Part shown: positions 34,810 through 47,672 of the stretch, in pieces
Layout of the letters: each line of letters begins with the position of its first letter
Position numbering within the stretch: position 1 is the first letter of the stretch
Source of the DNA: Linum tenue
Taxonomy: Eukaryota > Streptophyta > Magnoliopsida > Malpighiales > Linaceae
NCBI GenBank assembly: GCA_946122785.1
Contig: CAMGYJ010000002.1
Coordinates: 19,690,492 to 19,754,491, forward strand
Reading direction: 5' to 3'
Length of the DNA: 64,000 nucleotides
The notes under the pieces: generated by a model
What the model was told of the DNA's origin: nothing
What the model saw: the letters and a program-made list of their open reading frames with translations, nothing else
Databases searched by the model: none
Made by a program: the position numbers and the translations under genes

Positions 34810-37800
34810 TGATGACTCGATATTTGCACATGTTTTTGTCCACCATTCTTATCTTGTTTGAGGCTCGGACCTCTGGTTTTAAGCAGATTTTACGCTAGGT
34901 TGTTCTTGTTTATGACATTTCAGGTCTTAATGTGTGAATGAAGGTTTGAGCACGGGTTTGGGGTCGATTGGGCGAAATCGGGACGAGCGAAGGGAGATCA
35001 GACAAGTTGCACGGCCAGGACGGGAAAGCGCACGGCCGTGCATGGTTGCCTTTGTGGCCGTGCAGGATTTACCGAGAAGCTGCACAGCCTGGCGCTGTTT
35101 TTCGCATGACCATGCAAGATAAATTGTTGGTCGTGATGATTTCTGCGAGAGTATTACACGGTCAGGCTCTCGGATTGCACGGGCCGTGCAATGACCGTGC
35201 ATCCCCCTGGTGGAATTAATTGAAACGGTGTGTTTTGGGGGTGCACGGGCAGACTATGAGGTTGCATGGCCGTGCGGTCTAGCTATGCAATCGAGGGCAA
35301 CTGCATAAAAACTCAATTTCGGGTTTTGGAGAGGGAGAATGACTTTTTGGAGCTAAAATAGAGTCTTAGAGAGAGAAAGTGCGAAGAACAAACCCTAGGA
35401 TTGATTCTGGAGCTGGGTTTCATCAATCAAGCTTGGATTTCGTCCTTGGAGTGAAGATTATCATCTCAGAGCAGATTCTTCCCATCGTTATGAGTATGAC
35501 TGCTTTGAATTATGTTTCTCTCTCTCTCTCTCTATGGAGTAGACCCTTCTCTCACTTGGGTATGAAGAACCCTAGTTCCATGTTTTAGGGATCTTGATTG
35601 TAATGACTTTTGGATTGAGTTACTGTTTGATTATAATCAACTGAAGTGTGTTTATTGAGTCAATTGGATCCTGATCAAATTCTCTTGATTTCTGCTGCAA
35701 CTTGAGATAGATAGAATCTAATTAGGTTGTTAGAGCTTCTTCAATTGATAGGAGTGGATTGATTATACGAGAGTTAGTCAATCCACTGCTTTGTACTGGA
35801 ATCCAATTCCAGTATTAGAGTTCTGTGTTAACTGCCTTAGCTTTCTATCCCGGTGAAGACTAGTCGTCTGCCGGTTAGTCTATCTAAGAGGGCTTGGTTA
35901 GCTTAAGAGATTCCAAGCTACTGTCGGATCTTCCGCAGTTTAATCAATAGTAATTAACCCAAAGGAAATTACAACTTGAACCTAACTAAGGAGCTAGGGG
36001 GACTCATTCTCGAGTGACTCTTCCCTTGCTTTTGAAAATCAAACACTTTCCTGCTTTCTTACTACTTTGGTTTACAATCACTCTCACTAAACTTAGTCCC
36101 GCTAGATAATAGATAATCACGGAGTAGGCAGTAGATCTAGACCCCGGGTTGATAAATTAAACTTACCACTATTCTGCATTTCCAGACTACGATTATACTT
36201 GGTCGTAGTTTGGTGTTGTGTTTTAGCGTGATAAGTTTTTGGCGCCGTTGCCGGGGAACTTCTAGGTTATTGTAGAAATGTGAAAGTATGTTACTTTAGC
36301 ATTTTCTTTACTGCATTCTTTCTCTTCCACCTATGTGCCTTCACGGGTTGTGTTTGCATTCTGTGTGCAGGTAGTGCATGACCCGTAGCCAGTCAGGAGA
36401 ACTACCGCCGTTAGACCAAGAGCTTGAATGGACTTGTAGGAACTTCAAGCAAGCTTTAAAAGCGCGACTAGCTGCGAAGGAGGCTCTAGCACAACTGCAT
36501 ATCAACCAGGAGAAAGACATGGGTGAACCACATAACAATGATGTGGTCATTCTCGAGGAGCACACCATGGGATACTATTGGACTGCCGAAGCCGCAGACA
36601 TGAGGTCTCCCATCCAGCACCCTCAAGTTCCAGCCAATAACTTTGAGGTGAGCACCTCTGTCATCACCATGTTGCGCGACTCGGTGGTATTCCGTGGAAA
36701 GGAGGGGGAGTGTCCCATATCGCACCTACGGTGGTTCCACGAGCTGATCGATGGGATTAAGATAAATGGGGTCCCTGCCGATGCCATCCAGCTGAGATAC
36801 TTTCCATTCACTCTGGAGGATCAAAGGCAAAAGACATGCAGAAGCAAATCACTCATTCTACACAGGAGGAAGATGAAACCATCCGGGATGCTTGGGAGAG
36901 ATACACCAGTCTCTTCCTTAAGTGTCCCAATCATGGTTTCAATGATGCTTTCAAGGTGGGCATCTTTTACCACGCCGTCTTCTTAGAAGATAAGCAGCTG
37001 ATTGAATCGGTATGTGGCGGGAACATGTTGACTAAGACACCACCGCAGTTAAATCAGCTCTTTGAGGAGATGGCAGAGAAAGGATATGACTGGGTACTGC
37101 TAGGAGGTCGAGGCGAGTACCAGGCCGGGGTGTGCATGTTGTGGACACCCACTCTTCCAATTTGGTGCAGGTTGTGTCTAAATTGGTCTCAGCCATCGAT
37201 CGGAATGGGATGGTTTCAGGGGCAGAGCAACAACAGGCAATGGGTTACCAGTGGTGCGAGAGCTCCCATCATACTGTAGACGATTGCCAGGCCATGCGTG
37301 AGTCCAGTACACCATAGGAGCAGGTGAACTTCATCAACAATGCTAGGCGCAATGACCCCCTACAGTAATACTTACAACAAGGGATGACGCCAGCATCCAA
37401 ATTTCTCCTGGAGTGGCAACAACAATCCCAAGCCATTTGGCTTCCAGGCTCCTGCAGCTGGTTTTCAAAACCAGAGGAAACCATACCAGCCCCGTCCAGG
37501 TCAGATGCAGCAATAGCAGCCACTTTGTCAGCCCAGACAGGGGCATGCTTTTCCACAGCCCCCACAGCAGCAACAATACCAGCAGTATGGTGCATCTCCA
37601 TCAGTCCTAGCATCGGATGATCCAGTGTCAGAACTGAGGGATCTAGTGACCACTTTGGCTAGCACTAGTACCCAGAAGTTCCATAAATTGGAGTAATTCA
37701 TGGAAGTGGTTACGGGAAAATTCATGAAGATTGAAGCTGGCCAGAGGAACCAACATGCACTCTTGCAGGATATGGACACCAAAATTGGGCACCTGGCAGA

Positions 37801-39870
37801 TACCCTTGCTTCCAGACCGGCTGGCACACTTCCTGGACAACCCCTACAAAATCCTAGAAATCATAAGGAGGGGTTACACGCCATCATGCTGAGAAGTGGG
37901 ACTGTGACTGCGGATGCACCGCTGAAGAGTGCCAAAAAGGTGACACAGATCACCCCAGAGCCGAAAGAGGACCTGGTGATGGAAAATGATCCAGAGGCTC
38001 AAGCTCCAAAGCCACAACCGGTAGTGGCTGAATATAAGGCTAAACTCCCTTTTCCCACTAGGATGTACAAAGATATGCTTGAGGCAGAGTTTGGAAATTT
38101 CCTGTCCATGCTTAGGAAGCTGAATGTTCAAGTGCCCTTCATGGAGGCACTATCTCAGATGCCTAAGTATGCGAAGTTCCTGAAGGAGCTTCTCTTGAAG
38201 AAGCGAAAGTTGAGCGAGCTGGCCATTGTGAAGCTCAGCGAGGAGTGCTCGGCCATTCTGCAGAACAAACTTCCGCCGAAGCAGAAGGACCCAGATAGTT
38301 TTACTATCCCATGCCCTATTGGTAAATTTCATGTAGAGAGGTCCTTGGCAGATCTAGGTGCTAGTATCAATGTTATACCATATAAATTGTTCAAGAAACT
38401 AGGCCTAGGTGAACCTAGTGCAACTAGGATGAGTATTCAATTAGCTGACCGATCTGTAGTTCATCCTAGGGGCATAGTGGAGGACCTCCTAGTTAAGGTT
38501 GGCAGATTCTTTTATCCTGTGGATTTTGGTTGTCTTGGACATCAATGAAGACACAGAAGTGCCCCTTATACTGGGAAGGCCTTTCCTGGCCACCGCCAAG
38601 GCTATCATAGATGTGCATGATGGGACCTTAGTCTTGAGATATTGCGAGGAGCAGATAACATTGTCCATTGCTAATAATGTGCCTGCTTTATCGCCTTTGC
38701 ATGTTGTCTCTCATCAGGTTCACGGGCCTGTCAGGTATCCTTCTATGCCTCCCATTTTAAAGGATTCTCCTCTCATTCCTTCGCCGCCACTCTTGTCCGT
38801 CTCATTACCAAAAGAAAAGATCAAGGAGGAGTGGTGGCCGAAACTGCAGGTAGTTAAGCCTCCTCAAAAGAAACTTGGAGACCACTATGAGTTGGTCCCG
38901 GCTCAAAAGAAAGTTGCCTTTGCTGACCCTGTTTTTCGCACGGCGTGCAAGATGAATTGGTGGTCGTGATGATTTATTCGAGAGGATTGCACGGCCAGGC
39001 TCTCGGATTGCACAGGCCGTGCAATGACCGTGCACCCACCTGGTGGAATTAATTGAAACGGTGCGTTTTGGGGGTGCACGGGCAGACTATGAGGTTGCAC
39101 GGGCGTGCGGTCTGGTCGTGCAAACCCGGACAGCTGCATTAAAACCCAATTTCGGGTTTTGGAGAGGGAGAATCGACTTTTTGGAGCAAAAACAGAGTCC
39201 TTGAGAGAGAAAGTGCGAAGAACAAACCCTATGATTGATTCTTCCCATCGTTACGAGTATGACTGCTTTGAATTCTGTTTTTTTCTCTCTCTCTCTCTAT
39301 GAAGTAGACCCTTCTCTCACTTGGGTATGAAGAACCCTAGTTCCATGTGTTAGGGATCTTGATTGTAATGACTTTTGGATTGAGTTACTGTTTGATTATA
39401 ATCAATTGAAGTGTGTTTATTGAGTCAATTGGATCTTGATCAAATTCTCTTGATTTCTGCTGCAGCTTGAGATAGATAGAATCTGATTAGGTTGTTAGAG
39501 CTTCTTCAATTGATAGGAGTGGATTGATTATACAAGAGTGAATCTGATTTCCAAACTACTGTCGGATCTTCCACAGTTTAATCAACAATAATTAACCCAA
39601 AGGAAATTACAACTTGAACCTAACTAAGGAGCTAGGGGACTCATTCCTGAGTGACTCTTCCTTTGCTTTTGAAAACTGAACACTTTTCTGCTTTCTTACT
39701 GCTTTTGTTTACAATCACTCTCACTAAACTTAGTCCCGCTAGATAATAGAGAATCACGGAGTAGGCAGTAGATCTAGACCCCGGGTTGATAAATTAAACT
39801 TACTACTATTCTGCATTTCCGGACTGCGATTATATTTGGTCGTAGTTTGGAGTTGTGTTTTAGCGTGTCA
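34810..39870 (+). mobile_element. Gag-protease-only gypsy retrotransposon, GCGAC target duplication
   Basis: The 5' LTR spans 34810 to about 36233 (TGATGACTCG start). The primer site TGGCGCCGTTGCCGGGGA (36240-36257) is complementary to the 3' end of plant tRNA-Asp, as in Athila-like Ty3/gypsy elements. GCGAC flanks both ends (34805-34809 and 39871-39875). Coding sequence stops after the protease. The 3' LTR (38929-39870) starts at a position equivalent to about base 284 of the 5' LTR, so reverse transcriptase, integrase, the purine tract and the LTR start are deleted. The 3' LTR also lacks roughly 140 internal bases present in the 5' copy. Confidence 0.85.
36378..38930 (+). pseudogene. Gag and protease remnant of the nested gypsy element
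   Basis: The gag domain starts MTRSQSGELPP at 36378 and keeps the capsid motif (HLRWFHELIDGIKINGVP). Comparison with the relative at 60502 shows about 110 bases missing near 36818. Frameshifts and stops follow. The zinc knuckle CX2CX4HX4C has its first Cys replaced by Tyr (37247-37290). A linker frame at 37700 leads into an aspartic protease region with ADLGASIN (about 38347-38370) and VPLILGRPFLA (38560-38592), then ends in LTR sequence. DLG in place of the textbook DTG is usual for this lineage. It is not translatable as one protein. Confidence 0.85.
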
Positions 39871-40811
39871 GCGACTAATCTCCACTGGAGTAAATGAACT
39901 AAGGCCCTAACGTGCAAAACCTCCTCTAATGGAGTGAATCCAGGACAAAACAGTGAATTGACTACTCGACTAAAGTAGTCAATTCACCACCTTCAATCAT
40001 GAGTGCTCTATCAACCTAGGCAAATATTCTCTTTCTAGGTCAAAGCAGAAACTACAAGAATGTGATCAAGATTCATGCAGTTCAGAAATCATGCCTCAAT
40101 CAAGTATAATCAATATCAAAATATCATGTACTTGGGTTCATACAACCAAACCTAACACACAAATCTGGAGTTCTTCATATCCAGGTGAGAGAGGAATTTT
40201 ATTCCATAGAGAGAGAAGAGAAATCATCTTCAGATGTAGAAATCATCCTGGGGAGGATGAAATCCGGCTTCTGGTTGTCAATCGACAACTTCTCCAGGCT
40301 TCAATCAAGCTCCAATGGCGTCAAAACTAGATCTAGGTCACCTTGGAGGTTTGGTTCGTCACTTTCTCTCTCTAGGTTTCTCTTTCTTGCTCTAAAACTT
40401 GGATAGTAGACCAAGAACCCAAAATCTACTTGTAACAACCCCAACTCCCAAACCCGGTCCAAGTACCTGGTAGGGATTAAGAGAACCGACTGGGTTTTGC
40501 AAAACGGCGCACAACATCAAGGGAAAAATACCCGACCTCAGATTGAATTTCTTGGACGACTTCCCCAGCCTCTAGTGGCTTTTCCCCGGTCGGGTTTTTG
40601 ATGGCCAGACTGGGGAATTTGGTCCTTGCACTCCTTTCTTCTCCTTAGTTCTTTCGTCCCTAAACTCGCTTCCAAGCCTTCCTTTTCTCTCCAAGTCCTG
40701 AAATATGACATAAAATCACAACCTAGCGTGAAATCGGCTTAAAACGCGAGAATAAACTCTCAAACGTTTTAAGAATAGTGGGCAAAAACATGTACAAATA
40801 GAGGTTTATCA

Positions 40812-41689
40812 CATCCCCCCACACTTAACCATTTGCTTGTCCCCAAGCAAACATGACTCAAACCAATGCAGCTCTCTAGACCTCTACCGCACTATGCAAC
40901 CCTGATCGTCAGTAGAGGATTTCCTAGATCATTTAGAAACTTACGAGGTCAACCAGTTTTCTAAGACATCCCTTATTTCCCTCAATGCGAGTATTGGACT
41001 CACACCAGGATCATATGAAACAGTGGACTTAAGACAGATAATTCACGGATAAAGTGGCTCACATAACACAACAATCAATGACTCTCTATATCGGGTGCTC
41101 TTTCCATTCCATTTTCCTTGTTTGAACCTTGTTTTCTTATGTTTTTTTCTTTTTCTTATTTGTTACACTTTGATGGGGTTCCAACTGCAGTTTTAATGCC
41201 TGGTCGACCCTTATTGAGTGAGCAAGAGCAATTTATTTACATCTGTCGCTCGCCAGAGTACTTCTTTTAACTCCTTTTCCTCACTTCGCAAGGAGGGTCA
41301 ATGGAATGAAGGGGGGTCGGAAGCTCTATCTGTGCCCTTAAAACACATCATCTAGTAGTCAAACCATTCAACGAGTGTAATTTTTACTTATACTAGAGAC
41401 GAATTAGCTTCACCTTGTAGGACTACCCCAGTATAGATCACTAAAATATCTTCCAAAACCTGATTTTGTGCAATGAACGCTGCCACACACGTTGGGCTTA
41501 CCACATGTTTAAAATTTCAAATTTGTTGGCATGGAGGACCAACTGCTTTGTCATTACGCACACTGAGCACCCTTCTACAATACATTAGTCCACACACAAC
41601 ACATAGAGAGTCATCGATATCACATGAATCAAAGTTCCTAAATCCACTAGTTCACACAATCAACCGGCACAACAAAGAAAAAGACAGGA
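40812..41689 (-). mobile_element. Interior (3' untranslated part) of the minus-strand gypsy element
   Basis: Begins with the purine tract (complement of CCCCCCACACTTAACC) and TTGCTTGTCCCCAAGC, also seen at the window's right end beside the 62627-63965 LTR. No coding sequence survives. The stretch is cut at 41690 by the solo LTR insertion and seems to resume at 43190. Confidence 0.65.
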
Positions 41690-41694
41690 GAGAT

Positions 41695-43184
41695 TGACTC
41701 GCTATGACACAACTCCTAACAAAGACCAAGTGTAACCAATGATAGGGACTGCAATATAGTGGCTCAAGTAATAAATATCGAATCCACGGGTCTCTAGAGT
41801 TACTATTACTCAGCTTCAGTTCATTATCTAGCAAACCAGATTAAGATAGAACAACTAAAACTACTCTAGCAAACTACAGTTAAAGTTAATCTAATTACAG
41901 GTTGGGAACTAACTTAGGTATGATTCCCCCTAGCCACTAGCCAGATTAATGATTGATGATCTCTAACCTGTTTCACTTTCATTCACAATGCGGAGAATCC
42001 TTAATTAGACCTTGAGTCCCGACTAAAGGAACAAGGCCCTCTTGAGTCAATTGCCTAGAGGGACGTATCCTTCTTTAGAATAACCGATCAAGGCGTTCTG
42101 AACTAGATTCCCTTTATCGAATGAGATTCTCAATCGATATTGAGCAGTGAATCGACCCTCGACTAAAGAAATCGATCCAATACTATCAATCTATGGTGCT
42201 CTATTGACCAAATTAGGTATTCGCTCTCATAGGATCAAAGTAGAATCAATAATCTCGACTAAATCATAATTGAATCATGAAAACATGCATATATTGAATA
42301 TGAACTCAAGATTATCAAGTAAGAGTACTCATACAATCATCCAATCAAACAAACATGTCCAGGGTTCCTCAAAACCTAAGTGAAGGGAAGTTACTCCATA
42401 GAGAAGAGAGAGACTGCAGTAAGAATCTTCAGATGATCAGTCTTCAAGTCTGGGCTTGTTCCTCGAGCTTCCAAGGCAAAGAAACCCTCAAATTCCACTC
42501 CAAGATTGCCCTCAAATCGCCCTCTCTCTTTGGTTCGTCCCTTGGGTGTTTGGGATCCAAAACCCAGCTCCCCCCCTCCAAAAACGCACAAAACAGGTTT
42601 TTAACAACCTGTGTTCGTGAAACCCAGTCCAAATACCCGGTCGGGTATCAACAAAATGCTCCGATCACTTTTTGGGGCAAAAGGGAAAATATCCGGTCGA
42701 GTATTTTTGGTACCCGGTCGGGTATTTTTGGTTCACGACCAGGGGGCTTTCTGATGCTGCCAAAAATGCCCTATCAGATGGTCAAAATACCTGGTAGGGT
42801 ATTTTGGTCGGGTATTTTGCAGTTCCGGGTCCCCTATCTTTGATTCTTCGTTTCTCCCTCGTTCGGACTCCAAATCAGGTGTCGTTTTATATCTAATTCT
42901 CGTAGTCTCGTCCTCTTTCTTCTCATAAAAAGGTTACATTATTATATGGTCAAAAAGTGAGGTAAAAATCCATTCTTCTTCAGGTCATGCCCGAGTTTTG
43001 TCCCTCGAGTTGCCAATTGATATCCGATTGACTTGAAACTTGTGCCTATACTTCACTTTATGTGCTAAGACCTGAAATGTGACAAAGGAACACAACCTAG
43101 CGTAAAATAGGCCAAAGAAGTGATAATGAAAGCTTAAACGATCAAGAAGCAGAGGGAAAAACATGTGCAAATATATAGTCATCA
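41695..43184 (-). mobile_element. Solo LTR (1.49 kb), GAGAT target duplication
   Basis: A single LTR, TGACTCGCTATG at the left and AGTCATCA at the right (plus view), flanked by GAGAT at 41690-41694 and 43185-43189. No primer site or purine tract adjoins it, so it results from LTR-LTR recombination. It is the same subfamily as the solo LTR at 57406-58855. Several AATACCCGGTCGGGTATTTT-like palindromes lie at 42630-42830. Confidence 0.85.
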
Positions 43185-43189
43185 GAGAT

Positions 43190-43850
43190 CTTATACTTCA
43201 GCATCCTCTATAGTGCTACAACTACCTCCCTAGGTTGCATAGTACTATAAAGACTCTCAATTCAAAGCATACTGAGCAAGTGATTGCAAGAAACACGTAC
43301 TTGGAGCCCTCAAATTGAAATTTGGACAGTGGACTAGGCTCCAAGCAGTTAAATAAAAACACCCCCACACTTAAGATCGACATTGCCCTCAATGGAGAAG
43401 AGAAAAAGAGAAGAGGAATGATGTTATCGGGAAAAACAGACTGCATCAGGACTAGAAAGTGGACCAATCGGGGGCGGAGGACTGGAAATGGGACCAGTCG
43501 GCAAGAACATGGGCTAGAGTAGAAAACAACCACTAAAACACAAAGTTGTTAGGTAGAATTGTCAGCTCAATGGCTCAATATGCAAAGAAAAAAAAAACAA
43601 ACCAAACACACAAATCTAGTCTGCACTCCTTCCCAAAACAAAACGAAAAACAAGACATACACAGATAAGAGCCAACAAGTACAGCCTACTCGAGGCGGTC
43701 AAAGTCAATGTTGTGCATGATGTCATCAAAGTCCTCTGGTGGTGGTGGTGGTGGTGAGTGCTCCCACGAAGTGGTCCAGTGGTGCTCCGGGTGGCAGGAC
43801 TGTAGTATGTGCTCCTGGTACTCCATTACCTGACGACTGCGGGCCCGCTC
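43190..43850. mobile_element. Further retroelement interior and truncated border of CACTA element
   Basis: Contains CCCCCACACTTAAGATCG followed by CATTGCCCTCAATGG, a signature of the untranslated interior of these gypsy elements (minus orientation), then a (GGT)n run at about 43740-43755. The border with CACTA transposase sequence lies near 43840-43870. No CACTA left terminus is present, so that end has been deleted. Confidence 0.5.
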
Positions 43851-44117
43851 CCACTCGATGTGAGCAAGGGTGACTCTAACTGGGCTGTTGGGGATATTGA
43901 TCCCACATTAGCAAGACTGATTAAGGATGCTAAAACTCCACTTTTTCCTGGTTGTGAAACCTTCTCCAAACTGTCGTTCATTATGAAGTTGATGAACAAC
44001 AAAATAGTTACAAATAGTTCAGACAAGTCATTCAACTTGAATTTGGAAACGATTAAAAAGGCTTTACCTAAAGGAGAGTCTTTGCCAAGTTCTTACTATG
44101 ATGTCAAGAAATATATT

Positions 44118-44365
44118 AAAGACCTGGGTTTTGGTTACACCACAATAGATGCTTGCCCGAATGATTGTGTTTTATTTAGGGGGGGATCTTCTTCATGAGA
44201 GGAAATGCCCCACGTGTCAATCTGATAGATATTTTGCTGGTAAAGACCTGGGTTTTGGTTACACCACAATAGATGCTTGCCCGAATGATTGTGTTTTATT
44301 TAGGGGGGGATCTTCTTCATGAGAGGAAATGCCCCAAGTGTCAATCTGATAGATATTTTGCTGGT
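44118..44365 (+). repeat. 124-bp tandem duplication in transposase
   Basis: The unit beginning AAAGACCTGGGTTTTGG (44118) repeats at 44242 with near identity. The duplication is not a multiple of three. Both copies carry the seven-G run, so the frameshift predates the duplication. Confidence 0.85.
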
Positions 44366-46805
44366 AAAGGGTCTAATGTTGCCATTAAAAGGGCTAGGTA
44401 TTTCCCTATAAAGGATAGGCTTCTGCGGTTGTTTATGACTAAGCATATTGCGAAGGCTATGAGGTGGCACAAGGATAATCGTGTTGACGATGATATCCTT
44501 AGGCATCCAGCAGATGCACAGACTTGGAAAGATTTTGATGTAGCCCATAATTGGTTTGCTTCCGATCCTAGGAACGTCCGACTGGCATTGTTGAGTGATG
44601 GGTTTAATCCGTTTGGCAACATGAGTACGAGCTACAGCATGTGGCCTGTTGTTCTTACTCTTTACAATTTGCCACCATGGTACTGCATGAAAGAGTCTTT
44701 TCTTTTTCTTACTGTCCTGATACCAGGGAAGAAATCCCCGGGTAACAATATACATGTGTATTTGGAGCCAGTGATTGAGAGTCTGAACGAGTTATGGAAT
44801 CCTGGGGTCAAAGCTTATGATGCGTACTCTAATGAAACTTTTCAGTTACATGCTGCGCTTTTATGGACCATAAATGGTTTTCCAGCTTATGATATGTTGT
44901 GCGGGTGGAGTACTAAAGGTAGGTTAGCTTGTCCTGTCTGCAATAGGGAGACAGACTACCTACGATTAGAGTTTGGCAGCAAAGAGTGCTATTTGGGTCA
45001 CCGTAGATGGTTAGACAAAGATCACCCATGGAGGAGAAGTAGAAAATTTGATGGGAAGTCAGATTTTAGAGCTAGGCCTAAATTGTTAACTGGACAACAA
45101 CTGCTTGACCAAGTTAATTTTTCTTTAGGCAGTGAGCAGGCCAGTAGTAGTCGCAAAAGGAAAAGAGGTGCCTCAAATCCTAGTTTAAACTGGAAAACCA
45201 AAGCTGCTTTCTGGGGTTTGCCTTATTGGACTAGTATTGCATTGCGGCATAACTTAGATGTTATGCACGTGGAGAAGAATATCAGTGAGAATCTGCTAGG
45301 GACCCTGATGAACATTGAAGGGAAAACAAAAGATGGCATGACTGCTAGGCTAGATTTGGAGAACATGGGAATACGGAAAGAGTTGCACATTGACAGAACT
45401 GGGGCTAAGCCTTGTTTACCTCAGGCCTGTTATTCATTACCGGTCTTGAAACAACGTGAAGTGTGTGAGTGGTTGAAAACCATAAAGTTTCCCGATGCAT
45501 ATGCATCCAACATATCACGCTGTATCACTAGTGATGGGCGGTCTGTGACTGGAATGAAAAGTCACGACTACCATGTTTTCATACAGCGTTTATTGCCGGC
45601 AGTGGCACAAGGTTTCTTGAAGAAAGAAGTATATGTCGTCTTGGCTGAACTAAGCCAATTTTTTAGAGAGCCTTGTTCGAAAACCATATCCAAATCTTCT
45701 GTCCACACCTTGCAAAAGAACATAATCTTAATTATGTGCAAACTAGAGTTGGTCTATCCTCCATCGTTCTTTGTCATAATGATGCATCTTGCAATTCATC
45801 TTCCTGACGAGATAATGTTCGGCGGTCCAGTTCAATATAGGTGGATGTATCCAATGGAAAGGTACATAGGCAGTCTTATTTGTTTTTATTGGCTTAATGT
45901 TTTAAGTTTCCTTTTCACTAAGTTAATATGTGTTTCTGTATTCACTTGTACTAAGGTTCTTAGGGAAATTGAAAAAACTTATCACAAATAAAGCACATGC
46001 AGAGGGATCCATTGCTGAAAAATATATCGCTAAAGAGTGTTCTGAATTCTGTGCGAGATACCTTGACGGGTTTGAGTCGGTGGAGACTCGTTTAGATAGA
46101 AATGATGAAGGGCCTCATGTACATGGTGAAGGTGGGTTTTCTATTTTCAATCAGAAAACTAGACCTTTAGGTGGTGCTAAATATGAGATTCTAAAGCGTC
46201 CAGAGTTTAACAAGATTCAAACCTACATACTAAATAATTGGGAAGAGGGGGAGGATTGCTTCAAGTAAGTTGCATTGTCTTTCACATTAATTTCTCTTCT
46301 AGTGCGTAGATAGTACAAGTTCACTTTTTATAGTTAAAGGTCTAATCACACATGAAACTCATGACAGCATGTGTTCCGAGGAGATGCAGAAGAATAATCC
46401 AAATTCTACATTCACGGCTATTGCAGAATTTTTCCCAAAATGGTTAAAAACTTATGTAAGCTGTGGTCAATTCTATAAATCGATACTTATAACGATTTTC
46501 TCTTTGTTGTTTTGAGTTCAAGTTTTCGTGGGAAATTCTAACTATGCCTTGCTGGGTTTTTTTTCTTCTATTTTATATAGGTTACAAAGTTGTTTCCCTC
46601 TGGCTCCCTTGGCCAGAATGACCATTTATACATTCTAGGTATAGGTGCAGATGAGAGAATAACTAGATACACGGGTTTAATTGTAAATGGTGTTCGGTTT
46701 CAAATTCATGACGTAGATAGTAAACGGAGTACTCAGAATAGTGGTGTGGTTGTCCAGGGGGAACATAATGGGCAGATTATAGATTTTTATGGTGTGGTGG
46801 TAGAC

Positions 46806-46984
46806 ATTTTGCGAATTCAATTCTGTAACAACTTGAATGTATATTTATTCAAGTGTGATTGGTGGGATGTAGGAGATACGAGGAATGGGATCAGACTGAT
46901 CCCATTCCTCGTATCTCCTACATCCCACCAATCACACTTGAATAAATATACATTCAAGTTGTTACAGAATTGAATTCGCAAAAT
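46806..46984. repeat. Perfect 179-bp palindrome
   Basis: Arms of 89 bases (46806-46894 and 46896-46984) are exact reverse complements around a single A at 46895. The left arm is coding transposase tail (LFKCDWWDV region); the right arm is its mirror. Nearby, AATAATGTCTGTCCTAGGCA occurs at 46982 and again at about 47093, indicating a compound rearrangement. Confidence 0.9.
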
Positions 46985-47672
46985 AATGTCTGTCCTAGGC
47001 ATATATAGGGGATTCAATTTTTTGTTTGAATGTATATTTATTCAAGTTTTTTATATAGGGGATACAAAAAACGGAGGTACATGGCGTATAGTCAATAATG
47101 TCTGTCCTAGGCATATATATGACGTTCCAGAAAAGGGGGATGGGGAAGAGGTTGATCCAGTTTACAGTCATGACCCTTACTAGGACAATTCAAACACGGA
47201 GGCGATCGAAATTCCATCAGACAACATCGATGACCAGCAGCTCAGTAGTGCTGATGGCGATCCAGTGACCCTAACAGCTGCTGAAATCGCAATCATGGAA
47301 CGAGTGCTAACTAGGAAGGAGGTGGTTCCTGAAGATGCAGAATCAGAGGATGCGGATGATGAGGAGCTAGAGTACCTAAGTGAATGTTCTCAGGAGAATG
47401 ACAGGAATGACGATGAAGATGATATGGAGAATGATGACTAGAACCGAGTTTTTTGAATTTTTCTGTTTTATACTAGACTATAATTTTGAATTCTATGCTT
47501 CCAATGAAATTTGTGTTTAGGTTTGCTGACAGTTTGTGATTTTTATGTTATGGATTCTGGTTTGTCACATTGAAACCTTTTCTAACGATTCAATTAGAGC
47601 CAGACATTTATAGTTTGAGCAGTGGAAGCCTCATTGTTGTTTTATAATAGTCTTGTATTTGTTTTTGTAGAT

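Larger units (their letters stand above)
34447..40811 (-). mobile_element. 3' LTR (minus orientation) of a tRNA-Asp-type gypsy element, split by a nested element
   Basis: The pieces 34447-34809 and 39876-40811 together form one LTR of about 1.3 kb. Read on the plus strand they start TGACTCGC and end TTTATCA, and they match the complete LTR at 62627-63965 by eye. The junction resumes precisely after the GCGAC duplication of the nested element. The polypurine tract of this minus-strand element follows at 40812-40830 (plus strand CCCCCCACACTT). Its interior continues to the right. Confidence 0.75.
43850..47183 (+). pseudogene. TNP2-like CACTA transposase, broken
   Basis: Coding pieces: 43850-44165 (N-terminal part), 44290 to about 45862 (core), about 45950-46266 and about 46590-46830. 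The core has the plant Transposase_21 layout: CPKC, then WPVVLTLYNLPPW, the KAYDAYSNETFQLHAALLWT block, CPVC, LPYW and HNLDVMHVEKN, later VQYRWMYPMERY. The last piece resembles the DUF4216 tail (LFKCDWWDV). Breaks: a run of seven G in place of six gives a frameshift at LFRG/GDLL, a 124-bp tandem duplication follows, and the tail ends in a perfect palindrome that reverses the sequence. It cannot make transposase. Confidence 0.85.
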
